Assembly: GCF_030540765.1 (NCBI RefSeq)
Contig: NZ_JAUOEL010000006.1
Location: 1-64,000, forward strand
Source of the DNA: Flavivirga jejuensis
Lineage (GTDB): Bacteria; Bacteroidota; Bacteroidia; Flavobacteriales; Flavobacteriaceae
Length of the DNA stretch: 64,000 nucleotides
Reading direction: 5' to 3'
Shown: piece after piece, positions 16,411 through 24,239 of the stretch
How positions within the stretch are numbered: the first letter of the stretch is position 1
How the letters are laid out: each line of letters opens with the position of its first letter
Made by a program: the position numbers and the translations under genes
The notes under the pieces: generated by a model
Database searches by the model: none
What the model saw: only the letters and a program-made list of their open reading frames with translations
What the model was told of the DNA's origin: nothing

Positions 16411-17469
16411 TCAGGATTTCGATATTAATAAAAGGTTTTTTATTAATATCGTATTTTCCTCTTTTGTGCCAACTGTTAACCTTAAACAATTCTCACAACC
16501 AGGTTGCGTGGTTCTATTTCTAATAACAATGCCCTTGTCTATAAGTTGATCATAACGTTTAGAGGCATCATCAACTTTTACTAAAACAAAATTAGCATCC
16601 GAGGGGTAAATTTTTGAAATAAAACTCACAGATTGCAATTCTGAAATTAAATTAGCACGTTCTTTTAGAATACCATTAATTTGATTTGTTGCCAAATCTT
16701 TTATGCTTAACTGTTGAATGGCTTTTTGCTGTGTTAGTTCATTAACATTATAGGGCGGTTTTATTCTGTTTAAAACTGAAATAATCTTGGTGGAGGCATA
16801 ACATATTCCTAATCTGATTCCAGCCATTCCATAGGCTTTAGACAGGGTTTGAGTTACTATCAAGTTAGGGAATTCCTCTAAGCGATCAATCCAACTTTTT
16901 TCTTTTGAAAAATCAATATATGCTTCATCAATTACAACCACTCCTTTAAATTTATTTAACAGTGTTTCAATCGACTCGCTTGAAAAACTGTTCCCTGTAG
17001 GATTGTTTGGTGAACAGAGGAAAAGGATTTTACTACTACCGTCTGTAATGTTTAATATTTCTTCAACTTGCGGTTGAAAACTGTCCGATAGTTGCACTTC
17101 TTTAATGGTAATAGCATTAATATTAGCTAATACACTGTACATACCGTATGTTGGGGGCAATATAATGATGTTGTCTTTATTTGGTTCGCAAAACGCTCTA
17201 AAAATAAGATCTAATACTTCGTCACTTCCATTTCCTAAAAGGATATGTTTTGAATTAACATTTTTAATTTCTGAAAGTATAGCCTTAACATCCCCTTGCT
17301 GAGGATCTGGATAACGATTTACGCCATTATTGAATGGATTTTCATTGGCATCTAAAAACACCATAGCATCGCTAGTACCCTGAAATTCATCTCTTGCTGA
17401 TGAATAAGGTTTTAAAGCCTTAATGCTAGGTCTTATTAAGTTGTCTATATTGAAATTTGTAGTTTTCAT
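16411..17469 (-). CDS. hisC: histidinol-phosphate aminotransferase
   Basis: HisC is a PLP-dependent fold-type I aminotransferase that transaminates imidazole acetol phosphate with glutamate. The Schiff-base Lys211 lies in TLSKAYGMAGIRLG. DEAY at 181-184 holds the cofactor-ring aspartate, and CSPNNPTGN (152-160) and NRYPDPQ (51-57) are family motifs. At 352 residues the length is standard. hisD ends 20 bases upstream. Confidence 0.96.
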   Translation of the reverse strand: MKTTNFNIDNLIRPSIKALKPYSSARDEFQGTSDAMVFLDANENPFNNGVNRYPDPQQGDVKAILSEIKNVNSKHILLGNGSDEVLDLIFRAFCEPNKDNIIILPPTYGMYSVLANINAITIKEVQLSDSFQPQVEEILNITDGSSKILFLCSPNNPTGNSFSSESIETLLNKFKGVVVIDEAYIDFSKEKSWIDRLEEFPNLIVTQTLSKAYGMAGIRLGICYASTKIISVLNRIKPPYNVNELTQQKAIQQLSIKDLATNQINGILKERANLISELQSVSFISKIYPSDANFVLVKVDDASKRYDQLIDKGIVIRNRTTQPGCENCLRLTVGTKEENTILIKNLLLISKS

Positions 17470-17488
17470 TTTAATTTTAAAGCTGGAT

Positions 17489-18793
17489 TTATGAGGTTCC
17501 TGTCTTTGCAGGAATGATATCTTTTAATCTAATTGACACTGCATTTTTATGTGCTTGTAAGCCTTCAGCTTCTGCCATTAACTCGATAGTTTCTCCTATA
17601 TTTAACAAACCTTCTTTTGATATTTTCTGAAAGGTCATACTCTTTAAGAAACTGTCTAAGTTAACCCCAGAATAAGCTTTCGAAAATCCATTTGTCGGCA
17701 AGGTATGGTTTGTTCCAGAAGCGTAATCTCCAGCACTTTCGGGTGTGTAATCTCCTATAAAAACAGAGCCAGCGTTAGTTATCCCATTTACATAGAAATC
17801 TTCATTTTTAGTACAGATGACAAAGTGTTCTGGACCATATTCATTGATTAAATCGAGTGCTCGCGCATCATTATCTATATAAATTAATTTAGAGTTGGTA
17901 ATCGCTTTTTCGGCAATCGCTTGTCTTGGTAATTCTTTAATTTGTTTTTCAATTTCTTCTGAAACTGAGCTAATTAAATTTTTAGATGTCGATACTAAAA
18001 TAACCTGACTGTCTGCGCCGTGTTCTGCCTGACTTAGTAAATCTGAAGCTATATAGGATGCATTGGCATCACCATCGGCTACAACCAACAATTCACTTGG
18101 TCCTGCTGGCATATCGATAGCTACGCCATGTTTAGTGGCTAATTGCTTTGCAACGGTAACAAATTGATTTCCTGGTCCGAAAATTTTATAAACCTGAGAA
18201 ATGGTCTCTGTTCCAAATGTTAATCCCGCAATGGCTTGTATACCTCCAACTTTAACGATTTTTGTGACACCACAAAGTTCTGCAGCAAAAAGAATTTCTG
18301 GTGCTAACTCGCCTTCTTTATTTGGTGGTGAGCATAAAACAATCTCTTTACAACCAGCAATTTGAGCTGGAACTGCTAACATTAAAACCGTTGAAAATAA
18401 AGGGGCTGTACCTCCAGGAATATATAAACCTATTTTTTCGATGGGGCGTTTTTCTTGCCAGCATTGTACCCCGTTTGTAGTTTCTACAGCTACTTTAGAT
18501 GTTTTTTGTGCTGTATGGAAGGCTTCAATGTTTTTCTTAGCATTTTTAATAGCGCTTTGAAGTTTTTCAGGAACACTTTCTATCGCTTTTTTTATGTCCT
18601 CTTTAGTAACTATATTGGATTGTAAATCAATGCCGTCAAAACGTGTTGTGTATTTATTTATGGCTGCATCACCATTTTTAATGACATCATTAAAAACATC
18701 GCTTACAATACCTTCAATATCATTAACTGTCTGTGTAGGACGTTTTAATATGTCGAACCAACTGCTTCTATTAGGATTATCTATAATTTGCAT
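17489..18793 (-). CDS. hisD: histidinol dehydrogenase
   Basis: HisD performs the last two oxidations, L-histidinol to histidine, with NAD+ and zinc. Family blocks visible in the 434 residues are GGTAPLFSTVLMLAVPA, KIFGPGNQFVTVAK, DMPAGPSELLVVAD, and ESAGDYASGTNHTLPT near the C-terminal zinc ligand. The last residues (IIPAKTGTS) are encoded by a copy of the CCTGT...GCAGG intergenic repeat, so the C-terminal tail appears to be recruited from a repeat. The core enzyme looks intact. Confidence 0.97.
   Translation of the reverse strand: MQIIDNPNRSSWFDILKRPTQTVNDIEGIVSDVFNDVIKNGDAAINKYTTRFDGIDLQSNIVTKEDIKKAIESVPEKLQSAIKNAKKNIEAFHTAQKTSKVAVETTNGVQCWQEKRPIEKIGLYIPGGTAPLFSTVLMLAVPAQIAGCKEIVLCSPPNKEGELAPEILFAAELCGVTKIVKVGGIQAIAGLTFGTETISQVYKIFGPGNQFVTVAKQLATKHGVAIDMPAGPSELLVVADGDANASYIASDLLSQAEHGADSQVILVSTSKNLISSVSEEIEKQIKELPRQAIAEKAITNSKLIYIDNDARALDLINEYGPEHFVICTKNEDFYVNGITNAGSVFIGDYTPESAGDYASGTNHTLPTNGFSKAYSGVNLDSFLKSMTFQKISKEGLLNIGETIELMAEAEGLQAHKNAVSIRLKDIIPAKTGTS
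17497..17514. repeat. CCTG...CAGG repeat forming the 3' end of hisD
   Basis: TTCCTGT-CTTT-GCAGGAA is one substitution away from a perfect hairpin and matches the element at 16349-16368. Here it is inside the coding sequence, giving the terminal PAKTGT residues of HisD. The stop codon follows immediately. Confidence 0.6.
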
Positions 18794-18852
18794 AATTCGT
18801 ATTTTTCTTAGTATTATGAGATTTCCGTTTTTTGCGGAAATGAAAAAAATAT

Positions 18853-19710
18853 CTAAACAACCATTTTTTCAATAGGACAAACTAAGATACCTTGAGCACC
18901 ATTATTTTTTAATTCATCAATAACATCCCAAAATTCATTTTTGCTTATAACGGAATGTACAGAACTCCATCCTTCTTGTGCTAAAGGTAAAACGGTTGGG
19001 CTTTTCATACCTGGCAATACGTTAATAATATCCTGGATTTTTTCGTTAGGAGCATTCAATAAAATATATTTTGATTGTCTTCCTTTTAATACGGATTGAA
19101 TTCTAAACTGAATTTTATCAAGAATAGCCTGCTTTTCTTCATTAAGAATCGGAGAAACAGCTAATACTGCTTCAGATTTTAAAATCATTTCAACCTCCTT
19201 TAAGTTGTTCTTAAACAAGGTACTTCCACTAGAAACAATATCACAAATAGCATCTGCTAGCCCAATGTTTGGAGCTATTTCTACCGAACCATTAATAATG
19301 TGTAGGTTAGCAGAAATATTATTCTTTTCTAAATAGCTTTTAACGGTGTTTGGATAAGAGGTCGCAATACGTTTGCCTTCTAAATCTTTTATACCTTTAT
19401 AGTCAACTGACTTTGGTACAGCGATACAAACTCTACAGGTTGAAAATCCTAATTTTTCGGCAACACGAATGTCATTACCTTTTTCAATTAGAACGTTTTC
19501 TCCAATAATAGCGGCATCTACTACCCCATCTTTAAGATATTGTGGGATATCCCCGTTTCTTAGGTAAAATACTTCTACTGGAAAGTTTCTGGCTGATGCT
19601 TTTAATTGATCTTTTCCATTATCGATAGATATACCGATGTCTTTTAAAATTCTCATCGAATCTTCGTTTAAACGACCCGATTTCTGCACTGCAATTCTTA
19701 ATTTACTCAT
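18853..19710 (-). CDS. hisG: ATP phosphoribosyltransferase, long form
   Basis: HisG joins ATP and PRPP in the first, feedback-inhibited step of histidine synthesis. The 285 residues correspond to the long form: two catalytic lobes (about 1-205) plus the C-terminal histidine-binding ACT-like domain (about 210-285). LRIAVQKSGRL opens the catalytic domain. The PRPP-loop-like region DAICDIVSSGSTLFKNNL is near 160-175. I start at the ATG at 19710 (MSKLRIAVQKSG). An in-frame TTG nine codons earlier would lie in the attenuator hairpin region. It is the first structural gene of the his operon. Confidence 0.95.
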   Translation of the reverse strand: MSKLRIAVQKSGRLNEDSMRILKDIGISIDNGKDQLKASARNFPVEVFYLRNGDIPQYLKDGVVDAAIIGENVLIEKGNDIRVAEKLGFSTCRVCIAVPKSVDYKGIKDLEGKRIATSYPNTVKSYLEKNNISANLHIINGSVEIAPNIGLADAICDIVSSGSTLFKNNLKEVEMILKSEAVLAVSPILNEEKQAILDKIQFRIQSVLKGRQSKYILLNAPNEKIQDIINVLPGMKSPTVLPLAQEGWSSVHSVISKNEFWDVIDELKNNGAQGILVCPIEKMVV

Positions 19711-19760
19711 TTTGTTGTTTTTATGAGTTTGAAACAATCAATTTGGAATTAAAACTAAAA

Positions 19761-19787
19761 AACCCGCTTGATTGTCTCAAACGGGTT
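19761..19787 (-). terminator. his operon attenuator terminator
   Basis: Read on the minus strand, AACCCG...CGGGTT with an inner TTG/CAA extension forms a G/C-rich stem followed by TTTTTTAG. It lies between the leader peptide and hisG. Its 5' side and loop (19775-19783) can instead pair for 9 bp (one G-U) with TCTCAAGCG inside the end of the leader ORF (19826-19834). That is the expected antiterminator. Confidence 0.85.
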
Positions 19788-19819
19788 TAAAAAATATGTT
19801 GATTTTATTCAATACATTT

Positions 19820-19876
19820 TCAGTTCGCTTGAGAGCAAATATGAAAATGATGATGATGTAATTGAATAAAGGTCAT
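19820..19876 (-). CDS. hisL: his operon leader peptide
   Basis: An ATG-started, 18-residue ORF reads MTFIQLHHHHFHICSQAN and stops with TGA. Five of six consecutive codons (7-10 and 12) are histidine, which is diagnostic of a ribosome-sensing attenuator. It lies 109 bases ahead of hisG, and the terminator stem begins 32 bases after its stop. Segment TTTATTCAAT just before the His codons (19861-19870) is perfectly complementary to ATTGAATAAA after the stop (19804-19813). A ribosome stalled on the His codons would cover the first segment. A ribosome at the stop would cover the antiterminator segment. Confidence 0.85.
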   Translation of the reverse strand: MTFIQLHHHHFHICSQAN

Positions 19877-19893
19877 GTTTTGTTTTATTTCTG

Positions 19894-19926
19894 CAAATAT
19901 CTATAATTTATATTTATAATTCCAAA
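19894..19926 (-). promoter_or_regulatory. candidate his operon promoter
   Basis: On the minus strand a TTTG (19923-19926) is followed after 21 bases by GATATTTG (19894-19901), one base off the -7 consensus TAnnTTTG. Transcription would start around 19887, about 11 bases before the leader ATG, which suits an attenuator. Confidence 0.4.
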
Positions 19927-20032
19927 TTATAGTAACAATTTTTATCTCAAATAAATATTATATGTTTTTAGCTAAAAAAAAATCAAAAATGTTTAAAATA
20001 TTAGCAAAAATCTTAAATTATTTAATTCAGCC

Positions 20033-20848
20033 CTATTGATTTCCAAGTATAATAGGCATTCCGCTATCTCCAGAACCAATAACTACAACTTTACTATTTG
20101 GTGATTCTGATAATTTAATGGTTGCTTCGATACCTTTATCTTGAAGAATTTTATCTGTTAAAGACGCGCTTAAAATACGGTTAGCATCTGCTTTACCTTG
20201 CGCTTCAATAATTACTTTTTCTGCTTCTTTTGCAGCTGTAACCAATCTAAATTCATATTCTAAAGACTCTTGTTCTTGCCTTAGTTTACGTTCAATAGCT
20301 TCTTTTATGGTATTTGGTAAAGTAACATCTCTTACTAATACTTCATTCAATTGTACATATTGTTTATCAAGAATCTTTTTCGTTTCAGCAAAAATTTCAT
20401 CTTGAATAGCGTCACGCTTACTAGAATATAATTGCTCTGGCGTGTAACGTCCAACAACACTACGAGCAGCACTACGAATAGCTGGTTGAATAACACGTTG
20501 TAAATAATTTTCTCCTAATGATTGGTGCAAGTTTCCTAAATCATTGTAAATAGGCTCATACCATGCTGAAGCATCAATTTGAATTTCAAGTCCATTAGAT
20601 GAAAGTACTTTCATTTTTTCGAAAAGTTCCTGTTGACGTACTTCATAAATTATAACTTTATTCCATGGTGCTACAATATGAAACCCTTCTCCTAAAGGGG
20701 GGGCATCTGTAACAACTCCATTATCGAATGTTTTGTATAGAACGCCTGCCTCACCAGAACCTATAGTTACAGCCGATTTTGCTAATATTACAACAAGTAT
20801 AATTGCAACAATAATTACAGGTAATGCAATTTTTGGTAATTTTTCCAT
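20033..20848 (-). CDS. prohibitin/SPFH (Band 7) family membrane protein
   Basis: A 271-residue protein with one N-terminal membrane anchor (about 7-28, LPVIIVAIILVVILA). An SPFH domain follows at about 29-190, with VTIGSGEAGVLYKTFDNGV and EVRQQELFEKMKVLSSNGLEIQ. The C-terminal part has a helical EAEKVIIEAQGKADA-type stretch (about 206-222). Such proteins form large rings on the membrane and help organise proteases or microdomains. The gene follows the VWA-like gene after 13 bases, so the two are probably cotranscribed. The exact role is unknown. Confidence 0.9.
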   Translation of the reverse strand: MEKLPKIALPVIIVAIILVVILAKSAVTIGSGEAGVLYKTFDNGVVTDAPPLGEGFHIVAPWNKVIIYEVRQQELFEKMKVLSSNGLEIQIDASAWYEPIYNDLGNLHQSLGENYLQRVIQPAIRSAARSVVGRYTPEQLYSSKRDAIQDEIFAETKKILDKQYVQLNEVLVRDVTLPNTIKEAIERKLRQEQESLEYEFRLVTAAKEAEKVIIEAQGKADANRILSASLTDKILQDKGIEATIKLSESPNSKVVVIGSGDSGMPIILGNQ

Positions 20849-20861
20849 TATTTATTTTAAT

Positions 20862-22895
20862 TTAGATTAATCCGTTATATTTTCTAATAAACCACTCTAG
20901 ACCTAAGCTTAAAGCCAGTATGATGAGTAGATATTTCCAATCTATCAAAGGTATGATATTTTTATTGCTTTTTTGAATAGAAACAAAACGATTATCGTTT
21001 AATAAATCGGTTTTTAAATCCTTAGTATTATCAATAAAATAACTCTTACCGTCACTGTTAGTAGCTAATTGTTGCAGTTTTGTTACATTGGCATTTAAAA
21101 ATTGTTGCTCAACGTTGTATTCTAAAATTTGAAAGTTCCCAGATTTGGCTATATTTTCATTAGTAGCTTTTACCGTAAAGCTATAGTTTGAAGGCGCTAA
21201 GCTGCTTAGGTCTACTTGGAAATTATTACCTTTAAGAATAAGAGGGAAGGTTTTATTTTCTTTTGAAATGTTATCTGTTACGGAAATATTAAGGGTTTCT
21301 CGTGTATCAAAAACATAATTTTTATCAAAGAATTCTGCTTTAATTATAATATTGCTGCTTCCGTTATAAAAAGACTCATAATCAATATTTAATCTGTTTT
21401 TTCTTTTATTTGAAGCTAAATATTGCACAAGTTTTCCTAAAAAGTTATCAAATTGATTAAATGATTGATTGTTAATATAACTTTGTGCTCGCCATTGCCA
21501 AATATTTTCGCCAAACAATACGCCTTCTCTCCTACCATTCGTTTCATAAGTTACTAATAGAGGTTCGTTTGTTGAAATTCCATTAATACGTTTATTTAAA
21601 ATGGATTCGAATGGTGTTGTAAAAGATACAGATCCATAATTTGAGTTTAAAGGCGGGAATGATTCAAAGTTGATATTATCTACTATAAAAGGTGAATAAT
21701 TAGTGTTAAATTCTGCTTGATAGTTTTCGGTTTGGCTTGTTTTTTCATGTAAAAAATTCTGCTTGTTTTTATTTAAGAAATTTAAATCGGTTTTAGTTCC
21801 TACGATAGTAAAATGATTCTTGTTTTCTTTTTCTAAAATGTCAAACAGATCTTTAAACCTATAGTTTGGTTGATTTATTATAATTAACTGAAAATCATTA
21901 ATTTGATTTAATATTTCTTTTGGTTTTAAAAGCGTAACAGCGCGTTGTTCATTGCTTTCAATACTCTTTTTAAAAGCACCTAAATCTGGGTGCAAAAAAT
22001 CGCTAACAATAGCTATTTTTGTTTTTTGATCGATAACTTCTACCGCAAAGTTTTTAGAATTATTAACCGTGTTCTTTTCATTTTCGATTGGAACAATAGT
22101 TGCTTTATAGCTACTTACACCAACACTATTGGCTGGTAATGTAAAGTTAATAATCTTAGAGTTGTTTTCTTTTGATAAACTAATGGGTTGAGAGTAAACA
22201 GTTGTATGGCCTTTTGTTACCAGAAAACGAGAATTTATAGTTTTATTTCCATTATAAACCAGGATAGCTTCTATAGGAAACCTGTTTTTTAGATAGGCGT
22301 ACTTGTTTACATTTAGCTGTTTGATTTTTAAATCGGTATAAGTTACTGTATCTCCTAATATTACAGGGTAAATACTTTGTTTGTATGTGGATGCAGTAAA
22401 CTGATAATCGTTACCATAAGTTTGATTACCGTCTGATATTATTAACGTAGGTGCTGTGGTTCCTCTATATATTTGAGATAGTTGTTTGAAGGCGTTGTTA
22501 ATATTCGTTTGATTCTCTGAGAAGGTTGTAGAATCTGAAACTTTAAATGATTCGCCGAATGTATATAGGTCTATATTAAATTTATTATTTAATCCTGCAT
22601 CATTAGATACTGTTTCAATCAAATTAATGACATGTGTATCTTGGTTAAGATGTTTTATAGAACTTGAGTTATCTATTGCAACAACCAAATTTGGTTTTTC
22701 AATAGAAAAACTAACTTGTTCAAATTTTGGGTTTATTAGTAATAAAAGAACAGAAAAAATACTAAGAAATCTTAAAAAAGAGAAAAGCATGTTTAATTTA
22801 GACATGCTTTTCTTTTTATTATAATACTGAAAAACCGCTAATAAAATAGCTACTATTCCAGCAAGTATGATATAAATAATCGTTTCTGTATGCAT
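20862..22895 (-). CDS. VWA-like domain membrane protein
   Basis: A 677-residue protein with two N-terminal membrane helices (about 5-23 and 35-54) and one C-terminal helix (about 652-670). The interior has a von Willebrand factor A-like fold. AIDNSSSI at 73-80 is a MIDAS-type DxSxS motif, and LIISDGNQTYG at about 150 matches the later strand. The remainder is beta-rich and probably periplasmic, with a glutamine-amidotransferase-like look in parts. This layout is common in uncharacterised Bacteroidota proteins. No catalytic function can be claimed. Confidence 0.7.
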   Translation of the reverse strand: MHTETIIYIILAGIVAILLAVFQYYNKKKSMSKLNMLFSFLRFLSIFSVLLLLINPKFEQVSFSIEKPNLVVAIDNSSSIKHLNQDTHVINLIETVSNDAGLNNKFNIDLYTFGESFKVSDSTTFSENQTNINNAFKQLSQIYRGTTAPTLIISDGNQTYGNDYQFTASTYKQSIYPVILGDTVTYTDLKIKQLNVNKYAYLKNRFPIEAILVYNGNKTINSRFLVTKGHTTVYSQPISLSKENNSKIINFTLPANSVGVSSYKATIVPIENEKNTVNNSKNFAVEVIDQKTKIAIVSDFLHPDLGAFKKSIESNEQRAVTLLKPKEILNQINDFQLIIINQPNYRFKDLFDILEKENKNHFTIVGTKTDLNFLNKNKQNFLHEKTSQTENYQAEFNTNYSPFIVDNINFESFPPLNSNYGSVSFTTPFESILNKRINGISTNEPLLVTYETNGRREGVLFGENIWQWRAQSYINNQSFNQFDNFLGKLVQYLASNKRKNRLNIDYESFYNGSSNIIIKAEFFDKNYVFDTRETLNISVTDNISKENKTFPLILKGNNFQVDLSSLAPSNYSFTVKATNENIAKSGNFQILEYNVEQQFLNANVTKLQQLATNSDGKSYFIDNTKDLKTDLLNDNRFVSIQKSNKNIIPLIDWKYLLIILALSLGLEWFIRKYNGLI

Positions 22896-22926
22896 TCTAG
22901 ATTGCCGATTTTTTTTTGATTGTCGA

Positions 22927-22942
22927 TTTTTGAATTCAAAAA
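22927..22942. repeat. 16-bp perfect palindrome downstream of fabG
   Basis: TTTTTGAATTCAAAAA reads identically on both strands. It lies in the 72-base gap between fabG and the VWA-like gene. Fourteen of its bases recur at 23789-23802, overlapping the fabG -7 candidate. Confidence 0.5.
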
Positions 22943-22967
22943 CCGTGATTCATTCGTAAATCTAAAA

Positions 22968-23714
22968 TTAAGTCAGCATACCTCCATCAACATGAAGTGT
23001 TTGTCCTGTGACATAAGCACTCATATCGCTAGCTAAAAAGACACAAGCATTGGCAATATCTTCTGGTGTGCCACCACGTTTTAAAGGAATTCCAGCACGC
23101 CAGTCTTTTAATATGTCTTCACTGAGTTTAGCAGTCATTTCAGTTTCAATAAATCCAGGAGCAACCACGTTGCTTCTAATATTTCTAGACCCTAATTCTA
23201 AGGCTACCGATTTAGAAAATCCTATTATTCCAGCTTTAGAAGCCGCATAATTAGTTTGTCCGGCATTACCTTTTATTCCAACTACAGAACTCATGTTTAT
23301 TATAGAACCTTTACGTTGTTTTAACATGGTGCGTTGTACCGCTTTCGTCATATTAAAAACAGACTTTAGGTTGACTTCTATAACAGTATCAAAGTCTTCT
23401 TCGCTAATACGCATTAATAAATTATCTTTTGTAATACCTGCATTGTTTACTAAAATATCGATGCTTCCAAATTCACCAACAACAGCTTCGGCTAATTTTT
23501 GCGCTTCATCAAAACTAGCCGCATTACTTTGGTATCCTTTTGCTTTTACTCCTAGTGCGTTCAATTCGGCTTCTAATGCGTTTGCTGCTTCTACAGACGA
23601 ACTGTATGTAAATGCTACATTGGCTCCCTGATTAGCAAATGTTTGAGCAATACCTTTACCAATGCCACGACTTGCTCCAGTTACTATGGCTGTTTTTCCT
23701 TCTAACAATTTCAT
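22968..23714 (-). CDS. fabG: 3-oxoacyl-[acyl-carrier-protein] reductase
   Basis: FabG reduces 3-oxoacyl-ACP with NADPH in type II fatty acid synthesis. The 248 residues carry TGASRGIG at 12-19, the NNAG block, the catalytic Tyr-Lys pair in YAASK, and a FabG-like C-terminus (YVTGQTLHVDGGMLT). VVGIKGNAGQTNYAASKAG is the segment that best separates FabG from other SDRs. The gene has its own promoter candidate and is followed by the VWA-like gene. Confidence 0.93.
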   Translation of the reverse strand: MKLLEGKTAIVTGASRGIGKGIAQTFANQGANVAFTYSSSVEAANALEAELNALGVKAKGYQSNAASFDEAQKLAEAVVGEFGSIDILVNNAGITKDNLLMRISEEDFDTVIEVNLKSVFNMTKAVQRTMLKQRKGSIINMSSVVGIKGNAGQTNYAASKAGIIGFSKSVALELGSRNIRSNVVAPGFIETEMTAKLSEDILKDWRAGIPLKRGGTPEDIANACVFLASDMSAYVTGQTLHVDGGMLT

Positions 23715-23798
23715 GTATTTATTATTTATTTTAATATCACGAATGTATAAATTTCATTTATGTGATTCGTAAGCAAAGTTGTTAATTATTTTTGAATT

Positions 23799-23827
23799 CA
23801 AATATAACAAATACAAGTTGTACCAAA
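23799..23827 (-). promoter_or_regulatory. candidate fabG promoter
   Basis: On the minus strand TTTG (23824-23827) is followed after 17 bases by TATATTTG (23799-23806), a full match to TAnnTTTG. The start would lie about 80 bases before the fabG ATG. The -7 element overlaps a partial copy of the TTTTTGAATTCAAA palindrome. Confidence 0.5.
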
Positions 23828-23852
23828 TAAAAAAACCTCACAAGATTTTATG

Positions 23853-24102
23853 AACCTGAGTTCGATGTAAGGATCATAGATAAAAGTCAATGAATATGCT
23901 AGATTCCACTTATAATTATTATAGACTAACTAGCTAGTTTATGATAATTTAAGGAAGGAAGTGGTATGTTTATTGGTTTTTAGCTTGAAACTAATAGAGT
24001 TGAATATGTTTCAGATATTTAAAATTTACTTTATTAAGATAAATATCTTATAGACAGTATTTTACAAAAACAGCCTCATTTTCCTTATGTAGAACTCAGG
24101 TT
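23853..24102. mobile_element. MITE-like element, 250 bp with 21-bp terminal inverted repeats
   Basis: The left end AACCTGAGTTCGATGTAAGG and the reverse complement of the right end AACCTGAGTTCTACATAAGG agree at 18 of 21 positions. The bounded 250 bp have no ORF. The right end also contains a nested 8-bp inverted repeat, AGCCTCAT (24072-24079) and ATGAGGCT (24103-24110). This fits a miniature element or a deleted insertion sequence. No target-site duplication is evident. Confidence 0.45.
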
Positions 24103-24122
24103 ATGAGGCTTATGATAAATTT

Positions 24123-24222
24123 AGAAACTGTTTAAGTTTTGTTTTTTGGAATTAGTTTGGGTGGTATTAAGTTTTCAGTCAGGGCAAAATAACAAAACAA
24201 ACTAAAAAATTAAACAGTTTCT
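24123..24222. mobile_element. 100-bp inverted-repeat element (possible MITE)
   Basis: AGAAACTGTTTAA (24123-24135) and TTAAACAGTTTCT (24210-24222) are perfect 13-bp inverted repeats bounding 100 bp. Next to them the interior has a related T-rich segment (GTTTTGTTTTTT) and an A-rich segment (AACAAAACAAACTAAAA). It ends 18 bases before the lipoprotein stop. It could be a miniature element or a long imperfect terminator hairpin for the lipoprotein gene. Confidence 0.45.
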
Positions 24223-24239
24223 TATAATGGATAAGTATT

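Larger units (their letters stand above)
19711..20032 (-). other. his operon leader / intergenic region
   Basis: These 322 bases hold, in order on the minus strand, a candidate promoter, an 18-residue His-rich leader ORF, alternative pairing segments and an intrinsic terminator. The components are listed separately. Beyond the promoter, up to the prohibitin stop at 20033, only AT-rich sequence is seen. Confidence 0.7.
23715..24239. other. gene-free stretch with two inverted-repeat elements
   Basis: These 525 bases contain the fabG promoter candidate and two compact elements bounded by inverted repeats (23853-24102 and 24123-24222). No coding frame of note is present on either strand. The interior of the first element shows no transposase-like translation that I can recognise. 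Confidence 0.6.

Noticed and set aside
19711-19737. Longer hisG starting at TTG 19737
   Set aside because: The first nine residues (MFQTHKNNK) are not HisG-like and come from the alternative-pairing segment of the leader. ATG at 19710 gives the canonical N-terminus.
23853-24222. Insertion sequence with a degraded transposase
   Set aside because: Both compact elements have inverted ends, but no frame inside them shows a recognisable transposase segment. They are reported only as MITE-like.
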